This document shows, one piece after another, positions 1-11,109 of a stretch of 64,000 nt of DNA. The notes beneath the pieces are model-generated. The model was not told the origin of the DNA and searched no databases. It was given only the letters and a program-made list of their open reading frames with translations. The translations under genes and the position numbers were made by a program. The stretch is from assembly GCA_003008705.1 (NCBI GenBank), contig PDUO01000082.1, positions 106,786 to 170,785 on the forward strand. Direction: 5' to 3'. Position 1 is the stretch's first letter; each line of letters opens with the position of its first letter. The DNA comes from Pezicula radicicola. Lineage: Eukaryota > Ascomycota > Leotiomycetes > Helotiales > Dermateaceae.

Positions 1-2407
1 CGCCTAGGAGCATCAGGCCAAGGTATGTAGCTTTCTATTAAAGCAAAGGCAAAAGTCGATAAATTAGGACTTGGAGTTGTACTACTAAAAGAGCCAGAGC
101 GAAGAAAGAAAGACATTAGATACAGTAGAATACTCACTGCACATAGAGGAACCATGTATCTCGTCTGGCTTGAGAGTAACCTCTTAGAAAAGTACCTGCA
201 AGGATGCAGGTAACTGGCTTGTTGATGTTTAACGTAGGGTTATTGACAAGCTGTTAGATAGGAGATATCGATCTGGATCAAAAGAGGAAGAACACGAGTT
301 AGACCCGTATAGAGGATACGGTCCTGGAGTTTTCTTAGGTATAGTTACCTAGGACAGCTAAGAGATATAGTACATATAGTAGAGTAGGTGTTGTACTTAT
401 AGTTCCAGAAAGTTGTGGTAGGATGCTTGGGTGCTTAGGAAACGGAAGGTCGGCTAATGATAGTTGTTAGATATCGACGGTAAAGGCTGGAGAAGTGCGA
501 TAAAGGAAGGATGGATGGATGGCAGTCTACAAGGAATACTGACGATGTGGTAATGAGATGTATTCGAGAAATCGGTGAAAGACTTCATTATTGTATTAGT
601 ACAACGCTATGGTGAATTGATTCACCTCGTAGAAAGATGAAAAGGTGAGGATTTAATAGGAAAACAGCTCGGTGGCCGCGGATAGCGAAAGGTCTCGTAA
701 ACGTATTGTAGATATTCTTGGATGCTGTGATAAGTGAAAATAATTAGAAAATGCTAAGGATGCGAGTATATTTAACAAAGTACTCTCTACCAGTTCGTAA
801 CAAGCTGGCTTGTATAAGTATTAAATGGTCTTTGTTAGTTCTTCGTTAGGTTCCTCGTTCGCAATGTCAGCTCAGCGTAGATGGTGGGTCTGGGGAACTT
901 CTGTTACGCACTACTTTCCATCAACTGAATTTGTCTGTACAATTTGTACTCGAGATCGCAACACATTCCCCTGCAAGGTTCAAGATACCGATAGTTGTAG
1001 CCAAGAGCAAACTACCTATCAGTGCAAACATTCCTCACTTCTTGAAAGTCTGTTACGGTCATTGCTTACACTTTTCGTAAAGAAATGCCTGTTTTTGTCT
1101 TTTTCGCAAATAATGTAACCTGTCTATCATTGAACAGTGTAAAACTGGAGCGATGCATTCAAATTTTTGATACGTGCATGCCTGTTAGCTGTACGGCTTT
1201 TCCAACTCTGCTCCTCCTCTATAGACTCCCTCAAACCCATTAATTTTCAACCCTTGGTGCTTCGAATCCTAAGTGCATTGCCTCTGCAGATCTCAAGCAA
1301 TATCTGCATATAGTGTCGCCTTTTTTCGAGCTCGAACTAACTCGAATATCGGTATTTCACACTCGTCATGTTGCAAGCTCAGGAGAGAGCATGAGTGATG
1401 GGAAGAAGAAGAATACTACACTAGCGCCGGCTGCCACCAAACCCCTCCCCCAGCTGGGCGTCTTTCGTTAGGAGTAGTGTTTAAAGCCAGTAGAAAATTG
1501 TGAAGAGAAGAAGTAGTGGCATTGAGCGTGGATTGGAGCTCGGAAGAGGAAGACCTTATTAAGCGACCGTATTGTTAGGCGACTAGGGCTGAGGCGGGCC
1601 TTCTCATTTAAAATGTCCATGTCAACAGAACTTACCAAAATCGCTAGCAAGACTTCGGAGGGATAATTAGGTAAATGCATCTCTTTATAGATAGTTAGAG
1701 TTTAATAGAAGCTGTAGATCCTTAGATATCTTTCCCTTTCGACAGTTTTCTTAGAAAGGGTAATGTGTAAATTCAGAATAGTCTACTATCGGCGTTTAGA
1801 AACAACAATAGTCTCCATAGTGTATTAGAAGGCTACGAACCAAATCATTCGTTTAGCTAACGATGCACTCGCTTCTACCTCGATCCTACATTTACTAGTA
1901 AATCAGATATCAGAGATGAAGAGAATACAAAAGTTAGATATAAACAACGGCAAAGGAAAACTGAAAAACTTTTGTATCAAAGATTCTATACTAGCATGCC
2001 TAAATATTTCGCTCTAAGCAGAACCTCCAGTCATCTACAACGTCTATAACTAACCAGCTTGGCCAAATAAAAATCCCTTTAATATCACCACGAAAACTCT
2101 ACACCTAAAACTCTACACCTAATAGAGCCTCCATCGCGGACGTCCGACTCGCGCATAGCCGTCTGCGAACATCGAAGAGACGGTAATTATTACGGTGTCC
2201 CAGCGGTAGCACAGTGCAATCCCATTGGCGGAAAATTCAGACTCCGAATGCACTTACAGGGTATCTTCTCCCTGCATTAGCTATATACCCCGCTCGATAA
2301 ACTGCTTGACATCAACCTCCATCGAAAACACTCTACAGTCCATGAAGAGCGATCGTGGCAGCAGATAGCCAAAGACAAAGTATTAATCCTCTAGAAAAGG
2401 CGCTTGC
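1..2407. other. Decayed intergenic region, no intact gene
   Basis: No frame of useful length survives. The first ~180 bases read on the plus strand as a short stretch ending in repeated stops and could be the tail of a retroelement polyprotein, but I cannot show this. A 70-residue minus frame at 1468-1680 begins with a leucine/proline-rich stretch that weakly resembles an F-box start and then ends. From about 1680 the sequence becomes AT-richer with many stops in all frames, consistent with repeat decay. Confidence 0.4.
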
Positions 2408-3330
2408 ATGATGGCAGCGTTAGAAGCGGGGTGGGTACTTTGGCCGACTCCTTGTAGCCGGAAGCTTACTTTGTGACCAGTGTATTCAGTTCAAAACAAT
2501 TCATTTTTGTTGTGGGCGAGAACCAAACGGAATATCCTGTCCACGCAGCTGTTATCACCAAACACTCAAAGGCGCTCGACGTTCTTATCAATGGACCAAT
2601 GGTGGAAGCTTCTGATGGAAAAGCAACCTTTGATGATGTTCAAGAAGATACTTTCGCACGGTTCTGCCAGTTCGCGTATACAGGGAATTATGCTACTCCA
2701 GAATTCATACACGATGCGACTGTCGAGCTCCCGGATAGATCATCCTCCGTTTTGACGTCAGCCGAAGAAGATGTACCAATAGAGGAGCCCGAAGCCGAAA
2801 TCGAGGCCCCGCCCCCACCCGAGCAGGAGCCAGACGATGCGTGGGGCAGCTTCCGGACCGGAAAAATGAAGGGTCGTAAATTGCGGCAATCGCTTAACAA
2901 CAAGTTCTATGATACAGAGCCACCTCATAAGATCTCGACAGAACTTTGTGAAGTTCGTGCAAATACTAGTCCAACAGAGGATTATACGACGGTTTTTCTT
3001 GGTCACGCACAATTATACGTTTTTGCCGAAAAATGGGGTATCGAAGCTTTGAAAACCCTTACCTTATTTAAGCTTCACAAGACGCTAGTATTTTTCACTT
3101 TGTATTCAGCTCGGCGACGCAATGTTGTAGAACTGCTACGATTTGCCTACTCAAATGACCACACCCCGGATCGTGTTGATGTCGTTGATGATTTGAGGTC
3201 ATTGGTGATGCTGTATGTAGGATGCGAGGTGGAGAATCTGATCCATTGTCCTGAATTCTTGTCATTGGTTGGGGAGGGTGGTCAGCTTGCCGAAGATCTT
3301 GTTCAGGTGATGGTGAAACGTATTGAATAA
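2408..3330 (+). CDS. BTB/POZ domain protein
   Basis: This is a single BTB/POZ fold protein of about 280 residues, of the type expanded in filamentous fungi and usually thought to act as a dimerisation or Cullin-3 adaptor module. The BTB core is at the N-terminus: FIFVVG, then YPVHAAVITKHSKALDVLI, then FARFCQFAYTGNY. An acidic and proline-rich linker follows around residues 85-130, and a second helical part contains HAQLYVFAEKWGIEALKTL, typical of the post-BTB segment. The open frame has no ATG before the BTB core because it begins at a GTG (2473) just after a stop. I therefore infer a short first exon, 2408-2430 (ATG at 2408), joined by a 59-nt GT-AG intron (2431-2489). This restores phase and gives an N-terminus ending in ALEAGSKQF. 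The 5' splice site GTGGGT is weak. Fold confidence is high; the start is inferred. Confidence 0.75.
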
Positions 3331-3869
3331 CTGAAGCTAGAACATCGCAAGTGGATTATGATGGAAGCGATGCTATTACTGCACATCTATTTTCATTTAA
3401 GTTGCGTGATTATTGAACAAGTGCCCCTTCTCCTTGTAGACTAAGCACATAAAGACACTGCAGGAATTTGCATCACTGTTAATTATGTTAGCATCGGAAG
3501 GTGGCTGTGCAGGTAGACTAGCTTACAACCTCCAACTTTCTTACCTTTTCTCTAGTTCATCCTGCGAGGTAGGGAGCCTAGCTTCCACAGTTCTTATATA
3601 TAGAAATTCAAAATTGGTTTTTGTAAATTTCATTATTCTCTTCAAAAAATCTAATTCTTATAGCCCTAGCTTGAAAGCCAGCTTTGTTAGATTACTTCTT
3701 ACCTTGATAAAATTATTCTAGATTGAACGAAGTCACTACACTTAATATAATAGAGCGATGCAAAGGAGTATGTATTTTATATGCTAGCTAGTATTTAAGT
3801 TATTTTCGACCACAAGCCTATACTTTTGCTCTCTACCCTCTGTATATACTTATTTCGTTAGCAATTCTA
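3331..3869. other. AT-rich intergenic region
   Basis: This holds the 3' flank of the BTB gene and then AT-rich sequence. A 78-codon plus frame at 3485-3721 is low-complexity and matches no family I recognise. I see no gene. Confidence 0.4.
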
Positions 3870-4838
3870 TCACTTATCTGTAGGAGGCTCATTCTTAGAC
3901 GCAACTTCAACGCCCAGAACAGCCATCAAGACTGGTAGCGTATTATTTAATATAGGAATCTCGAAGCTGCACTTGTTATTGTTTGTCTTAACATTGCTGT
4001 AATTTGTGCTATTCTCCTTACTATAGTCGGCCTTTCCACCGATACCGAGTTTAAAGCCAAAAGATGCTGTAGCACCACTAGTGGTTACTTGCCTAATTCC
4101 TATATAAAATAAGGTATTCCAGATGCAGCGGCATTACGCGTAGAGTGCCATAATAAAGGATAGGGTTTTTGGGCAAAAGGCCTGAAAAGGAAGAAATAAT
4201 TATAGCTAGAATAAGGATATACTAACATATGACGAAAATGGGCCTTAATGGCTGACATTTTCTTTATTACTTGCTCTTTCTATCCTGTATTTTAGAAAGA
4301 CGCTTTGAGCGGCGCGGTAATGTAGACTGTACTGCCTTCCTCCCCCCAGCTTATCACCATCCATATCCCTTAAATCCACCGCAGGCAAGTCACCACAAAG
4401 ACTCTCATTAAAATAAAGATATGCAGGTACTTTTTTATTAGCCACCTTAATTAAAGGTCCCTCGTACTGCACCACACTATTTCCATCAATCATTTGAAAG
4501 TACAGCTTGTCGCCCTCCTTCTTGTACTGCGCAAAATTCAAGTTTAGCAACTCTATAGTTGCAATATCCCTCTCGCTCTGTATGACCTTGATTATAGCTT
4601 TCTTGTGGCGGGCGACGTAGTATTAGGCTAGTGCTTGGATGGAATTGTATAGCCTGCTGAGATGAATTCGATCTGTAGGTTTTGTGAGGTCGTAAGTAGC
4701 TATCTCAACTGCTTTATATCGAATTCTAGCCCGATTCGTCCCCTTACCCCGGATATGCATACAAAGGACCCTGGCTGTAAATCCTACTGCTACAATTAGA
4801 TAAATGACAGGGAGGTAGTCTACTTGGAATTCGTGCAA
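3870..4838 (-). pseudogene. Broken gene of an unrecognised family
   Basis: Several blocks on the minus strand read as parts of one gene. The first (4838-4623) ends at a TAA, yet the same frame continues without further stops to 4245, through PAYLYFNES, VDLRDMDGDKLGGGR and YSLHYRAAQSVF. The TAA is one C-to-T change from CAA. After a plausible intron (5' site near 4216, 3' site TTCAG near 4160) a last block of about 70 codons ends at a TGA (3870-3872). It contains GFKLGIGGKADYSKENST and LPVLMAVLGVEVASK. Codon choice and side-chain pattern look like real protein, but I do not recognise the family. At least one nonsense change, and probably one frameshift near 4110, break it. Confidence 0.45.
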
Positions 4839-5087
4839 GTTGTAAGGAGCTCTAAGCTATAGTAATTTCATATACTCGTAAATACATGCGGCTGCATTTA
4901 TGACAAGATAACCGACAGCTTTGTCTATAAGTGTTAGCGAGTAGGTGTTGTATAATATACTATTTCTTTCTAAAGTTAGAAAAAGGTAGTCGAGGTTTCT
5001 TTTAGGGCTAGTTCTAGCTCCCTATTATTAGTAAGAGCAACGCTAAATAACTAACTAAGCTTCCTAAACTCGTAAATTTAACTTCAT
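4839..5087. other. AT-rich spacer
   Basis: Sequence between the broken gene and the solo LTR; nothing recognised. Confidence 0.3.
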
Positions 5088-5291
5088 TGTTAGAACGTCG
5101 ATTCCCAATATCACGTGGGTATTATATAAGCGCGCCAGAAACGCGCTAGGCCAATCAGAGGCTGCACCCACTCGGGCCGCGCCGCGCGACTAGCCTAATT
5201 AGGACTAGTCTTAGTACGTAGACGAGTATATTAAGACTACTACTCTTACAATTAGTTAGGAATCAATATCTATTCCACTATATTACCAATA
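5088..5291 (+). repeat. Solo LTR-like element (copy 1)
   Basis: An approximately 204-bp block begins TGTTAGAAC and ends TATTACCAATA, the TG...(C/T)A layout of a fungal LTR. It contains a conserved GC-rich core around 5150-5205 (GGCCAATCAGAGGC then a run of GGGCCGCGCCGCG) between AT-rich arms. The reverse complement of about 19,800-20,001 aligns along the whole length, with TGTTGGAAC at its start and the same core. No internal retrotransposon coding region adjoins it, and I found no obvious target-site duplication. Confidence 0.65.
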
Positions 5292-6034
5292 GGTATACTA
5301 AGTGACATATCACTAGTCTGCTGGGTAATAGGAGTGAACCGACATTTATCATTTGTGAGTATATATAGATTTATTAAGCACTAATTTAACTTCGCTTAAC
5401 TATGAATTTTAAACTTAAATTCATAAGATACTTCTTTATAATAGCAAATGTATCTAGCTGTCAGTTGTACATCGAAGAAATTTTATTATAATAACTAGCC
5501 TGACATCGGAATCTCGACATGAGCGTTTCCCATTTCCATCTTTAGACCTAAGCGGTACTCTGAGCCCCTAAGCACGCCGCTGAGTCAGCCTGTGCACGCG
5601 GAAGGGATCCCTTTCTGCCTGTACTAGCCCCCAGCAGAATCGGGTTTATTTCTATATTGGTTAATAAGCTTTTCCCTTCGTTTTACACCGCAATGCACCG
5701 CACTATTTCTACCGATAGCATCGTAAGCCTAGCCAATAGTCATCACAGTTGATAATGCAGGTGTAAGCTGCTGCCTTTCGTACGTGTCTCTGCATACGGC
5801 ACAGAATATCGACAGAACATAAGCATCAAATCAAATAAGTCAACTACCCCGCCTTAACAATCTTATTCTCGTCGCCAATCTGGGATATCTAGCTAACTCC
5901 AGATTCAAGCACTTTGTACGGTCCCCTTATTACTTGCGTTATCGCGTGCTATCTTGTATCATTTTGCCTACTTATTTTCTACTAAAGGATTAACATCCTC
6001 CTAGGTCTTCAGCGCTAGGTAATTAGCATCAGTC
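5292..6034. other. Intergenic region before P450 remnant
   Basis: AT-rich sequence with a GC-richer island at about 5510-5620. No frame of note. The last ~100 bases are the likely old promoter of the P450 remnant that starts at 6035. Confidence 0.35.
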
Positions 6035-7727
6035 ATGGCTTATCTTGATACCACAGTACCACACAATGGATATCTCATAGCTTCATTCTTCATACTATCC
6101 GTCCTCCTGCTCTGCAAACCTCGCCGTAAATTCCCGTCGAATGCTCCACAGCTAATCGATGAGGTATGGCCAATCATCGGAGCTATTAGGTTCTTCACGG
6201 CTAGGTGGGACTTCCATCGAGAGAATGCTTGCCGTTCATCAACTGGTAACTTTAGCTATTATGTTGGGAGACTTCCCGTGATTGGACTTAATGGTGACGA
6301 GGGTCGGAAAGTCTTCTACAACACCAAAGGCTTAGGATTAATGGAAGGGTAAGAATTTACATGAGGCTTCGCTGGCCGTGGTTCTTGAATTCATGTTAAT
6401 CTATAATTTTCGGAGGGGTTGATATTGCCGGGTAGACTTTCTAAGAGCATGTCCAGGCTCTTTCGCACATCTATCAACAGTTGAGGAAGGACTGTAGACA
6501 AACGTAAGCAAAACTAATAGACATGATAGAAAAGATGCTTAAGGCTTACGGCTGTCGAGGGACTTAGCATTAGTTATACTTGACATCAGTTGACCAAACC
6601 CGTGCACCTCTTTCCCTTCGATCATCTTGCGGGAAACTCCCTGATTCAAATCCGTTGGAGCTGCCGCAAAAAGGCCCATATACCTTTGACTCCATCTACA
6701 GTGTCGTCTACCAACTCAGCATGCGATCAATAGGAGTTGAAGACATCGCTAATAATCCGGCCCAACTGGAAACAGCCCAGAAGCTCTTCGATATTCTCGA
6801 GGCTAGCTCAACCATCACAACTATTATCTTCCCCAGTCTACCCTCTTTCGCCATGATGAAGAGGGCATGGGCTGGTGCGAGGCTAAACAAAATGCTGAAT
6901 CAGATCATAGACGGGCGTATCAAGACTGGAAAGCGCGGTAATGATCCGCTGCAGCTCGTCATCGACCAAGGATATGATACCGACCGTATTCGCCACACCT
7001 TAATCAACGCCGTCTTTGCCGCCAAGTCAAATACTCCTTTCAACGCTTCTTGGCTCCTTGTACACCTCTCAAAGTCACCCTTCTGGCTTTCGAAAGTGCT
7101 TACCGAGGTGCAGAATGCTGCAAACAAATACTCAAAAGACAGGTCCTTACCATTGGCCGACTAACTGCCGCAGATCTCGCTTCACGCTTGGGAATCCGAA
7201 TTTCCAGTTATAGACTCGTGTCTCCACGAGACTGTAAGGTTCCATGTCCACGGTATGGCATTCAGGAGAAACGTTAGTGGCGGGGATATCCCAATAGGGG
7301 TGAGTGGGGAGATAATTCCGGCTGGAGCATATGTAACCTACCACCCTGCGGATATACACATGAACCCTGAGGCCTATAAGGATCCGACGGAATGGAACCC
7401 GGATCGCTATAGAGGAGGCAGAGATGAGGATAAGCAGAGACCGCTTAGTTTTATTGGCTGGGGTTCGGGAAGATCTCCTTGCAGTAAGCACACCCCCTTG
7501 CTCGAAATGATGCTCAATAGATGAAGGTTAGGCTGATTAAACTCTTAGGAGGTATGCGATTATCGAAATTGGAGACCAATTTGATTGTTGCCTTTTGGGT
7601 TGCGACCTTCGATTTTGAATCAGTCGATAGCCAAGGGAAGAATTTAGATGTTTATCCAAGGCCAAACCCAAATATGCTGTTTGCGAAGAAGCCTTTGGGG
7701 GTCTTGTTTAAATGTACTAGAAAGTAG
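6035..7727 (+). pseudogene. Cytochrome P450 pseudogene
   Basis: The P450 landmarks occur in order on one strand but the frame is broken. Exon 1 (6035 to about 6348) encodes an N-terminal membrane anchor (SFFILSVLLL) and a proline hinge, ending GLGLMEG at a GTAAG splice site. The next segment (about 6410-6580) keeps P450-like sequence but carries TAG and TAA stops. From 6580 the frame runs through an I-helix-like stretch (NAVFAAKSNT) to a TAA at 7162-7164, then continues in the same frame with the K-helix ExxR (HETVR), NPDRY and the heme-ligand loop GWGSGRSPC. A GTAAGC...TTAG intron (about 7482-7550) joins that Cys to RGMRLSKLE. The stops are each one C-to-T step from Gln or Arg codons. The protein would be membrane-anchored in the ER if intact. 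Confidence 0.8.
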
Positions 7728-9303
7728 AACTGCTAGTTCTATGGCTCCGATACGAGTCAGAACGACTTGCTTAGGAAGCTCTATATCGAGCTTTCGTTAG
7801 TAATATTGTTCAGTTGTAGCTAGAATTTAGAATATAAATCTCGAATAGGAGGCATAGTATTCAGTCGATTGTTGCCATCCGCTTTTTTCCGATTGCACCT
7901 TCAGCAGAGTTCTCTTCTTTGCAATGGACTAACTAAGTCTGAATTTGTAGATTTATCTAGACAATGGCAGTGGTGACCTTTCGATAATATTGTTAATTTT
8001 CAAGGAATATGAGCTTGTATATGATCTTTCATTCTCCAGTGCTGCCGAGCATTCACAGACTCACTTGCTTGCATAGAAACCAAGGCGAATTTCTCGAAGG
8101 CCCGACGGTTAAAGATACATTGCATCGATGATGCCATTCTAGAGATTAAATCGAGGTTGGGATCAAGAAGCGGAAACCGACAAGAATGCTACAGTACAGT
8201 ATTTTGTGTATACCACGAATCTTTATTTTAGTGTAAGCACAACCTAGATGCAATAGCAGTATGGGATTTTAAAGTAGTAGATGACCGCATCTTATATAAT
8301 GTAGAGGCTGGGTGGGTAGTTCTAAATTAAGCATTCGCAACATATAAAGATCGTCACCAAGGAGCGTCCTGATAGAGTAATTAGTCTACTGCAGACCACT
8401 GGTACGCTTAGCGTTATAGACGTTAAGGAGGTTGTAAAGGAAGTGAAAAAAATCTATTAAAGAGAGATAATTAGCATAAAGATTGCTAGAATCTTACTAA
8501 GGAGCTGTATTGTTCACTTGGGAATTGAAGCGCCGGAGGGTTGATGGAAGCAAGATATTGCTTTTACGAGAGATATTTTAGACTTTTAAAACTCTGTAGC
8601 ATTTACTTTTATTTTTCTTTACCTCACTTGGTACTTTGTGCACGGCGAGGTTTAGGAGTGAACTCTGGTGGTAGTACATCCGGGTACCATGCCTTAGGCA
8701 AAAGTATCTGCGCGGAATATTTGCCTCAGGTGCTAAAAATGGTTTATATACTTCGTACTGGACTCGGCCGCAAATAAGCCGAAGAAATAAGTGTCGACCC
8801 TTACGGAGGACGGTAGTATTAATTAGGGTTGTGCACCACTAGTAGGTACACTAGGTAATAATAGTTACGTTAGACACAAAAATTGCCGATATAGTTAATT
8901 CTAGATAATAACATATCTAGGATAACTTAGAGGTACTAGAAACTAATTAGAACAGGTAGTTAACCTGTATTACATACAATATTATAGTATTATAAGCTTG
9001 AAATAAGTATATATTCTCATTTTGAGGCCATTATATTTGTGCCGAATGAATGAATAAATGAAATTGTAAATGGGAATATGTTGTGGAGAGGTCACGAGTG
9101 TAAAAGTATGCTCGGAGGCAATATTCTGCACCCGGGGTACATTATTCCTTAATCTTTGGCAGACCACCGAATCCAAACGCCACCCCGAATTTTCGACAGC
9201 CAACTTTGCTAGTCATTTGGACTCTATGCCGCGTGCCGTGGTCGAAGACCCCTAGACACCGGATCAGCCTCCTCACGCCCACCAGATTCAATAACCCAGG
9301 ATG
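7728..9303. other. Decayed repeat-like region
   Basis: Frames are short and broken. Positions 8340-8790 contain a stretch with a transposase-like flavour in broken plus frames, but no catalytic motif can be named. I see no supportable gene. Confidence 0.35.
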
Positions 9304-10248
9304 TTACTCGATGGCAATTGCGTACTGCCTCCTCTTCTTGCGGGCCAAGACGATCGACGCTCTTCGAAAAGAATCATTGCTCAAATCCGTTGGAATGCGG
9401 ATTTTAGCAAGAGTCGTGATGGTTCCGTCGAATGGTACCCCACCTACCTCTACGTCCAGTCGCGAAGCAGTGTCGAGAACGTAGGCCTCGACATACACAG
9501 GATGCCGACCATTCGCCTTGCCCAACACGACTGTGCCCCGGCCTATTTTCCCGTCGAGGTCAAACATCATGCTGACCAAGGAGCTGCCACAAAGCAATAC
9601 ATGGCTTTCCTCAGCGCATACGCCCTTCATGAACGACTGTCACTTCCTCGCCGCTTCCAGTACCAATAGTGCTCGGAAGCCCCTCGATTTGGATGAGTCC
9701 TTATCGGTCGACGTAACGATTTCTTGTGTGCCGGTTTGCAAAATATAGAAGATGCACGTTAGGGAACTATCTCGCACTATCGCTTCGGACTTAGGAGGTT
9801 CTCCTGCCAACGACGCTCTACAAGCCTGCCTATTCGATATGATCTACAATTTCTTGATGAGATCAACATCGCTAGTGCTGGGCAACACCACCGGCTCGTG
9901 TGTTGGATCAACCTCTTCCACTAGTCTAGATCTACAACCCATCTCGAGGATCTCTAACTTGATGCGAAAACTGTAGTTTCGCTTCCTGATCAAGACAACT
10001 TGAATTGGATGAGTGAGATTACCTTTGTCTATAACAACGTGCAAGGCACTAGATTCAGGGCTATGGACCGGTCTGAATTTCGATCCGCATATCGCGACTG
10101 CAGGCTCGTTGTCGCCGGCAATGTAGGCCAGCAGGTGGTCAATTTTGATATTGCTGGCGACATGGACTACACGCCAGCTCTCCGCAAGGTGAAAAGGAGA
10201 AGAGTTTACAGTATAGCCCATCTTAGTGGTACATAACTTATAATTCAT
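9304..10248 (-). pseudogene. Unidentified broken frame
   Basis: One minus-strand frame runs from 10,248 to 9,304 with only two interruptions: a TAG near 9844 and a TGA near 9640. Either could be one C-to-T step from CAG or CGA. The blocks on each side look like genuine protein (HLLAYIAGDNEPAVAICGSK; HVLLCGSSLVSMMFDLDGK; GRHPVYVEAYVLDTASRLDV). I do not recognise a family. It could be a retroelement-derived polyprotein piece or a host gene. Confidence 0.35.
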
Positions 10249-11109
10249 CCTATCTTCGAATCCTCTCTTCGATTGTCATCTCTAGATCATGTTTGGGTCA
10301 ATATTTCCAATATGTTTAGACGTCAGATAGAAATAGGCCCTTAGTTAGGTATTTGGATTTCTATAAAGATTAATCGGGAGACTGTAATTAATCTTAGGAT
10401 TAGTTTTCATGGGAAATACTAGAGGGCATATATAATTTGAAGTATTGGTACGCAATTAATCTGGCTTGTAATCAGCGGTATATGTTTGGGGAAACACAGC
10501 TAAAACACAGTTAAAACATAGAAACTACGATTTACTCAAGTAATATAGCACTTTTTGAACTTTTCAACAAGTTCCCACTATATTTCTTTCTAGAGCAACG
10601 TAATATACTATTAAATAATACAAAAATTACAGAAAACAATTATCTATATATAATATAATATATATCCTTATAGAAATGGTCCTATTTTAATAAACTTGTG
10701 TTAAGAAATATAGTATTAAGACTATTTCGGTTGCAAACCTATTTTGCTTCTACCAACTAGGAGCGAAGGCAAGGTTAGAAGCCCACGTGACGAGTGGACG
10801 ATTAGCAGAGTAAAAAGATTTGTTGCACATCGCAAACGTGCGGCGCGGTCCGCTATGCATGTGGTGTTACAGAGGTCCGATCCTCTTCTTGTAGTTGAAA
10901 GGGTAAGGTAAGAAATGCACGACGCATGCATGTCTGGTTCGGCCCGGTCATCGTGGCTTACGGCCCTTGAAAATCGGCTGAGCCTTGAAGTGAGTAAAGC
11001 CGTCCGCTCAGTCACGTGGGCCTCCCAATGTCGCCCACTGGTGGAAGCGAGATGCAACCACTCGATTTTGGTAGGGAAATCATACTTTCTCCCGCCTATA
11101 TCCTCTAAG
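10249..11109. other. Intergenic region downstream of the three-gene island
   Basis: AT-rich to about 10,720, then GC-richer sequence immediately 3' of the minus-strand gene ending at 11,110. Frames here are shadows or lack family signal. Confidence 0.35.

Noticed and set aside
1468..1680. Possible F-box protein on the minus strand
   Set aside because: Only the start of the frame vaguely resembles an F-box. It is 70 codons long, with no continuing domain in an AT-rich region.
5560..5620. CpG-island-like promoter
   Set aside because: A short GC-richer stretch within AT-rich DNA with no gene starting near it; more likely residual repeat sequence.
8541..8777. 78-codon frame suggesting a membrane protein
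   Set aside because: The hydrophobic stretch is short and lies among decayed repeat sequence; no family is recognised.
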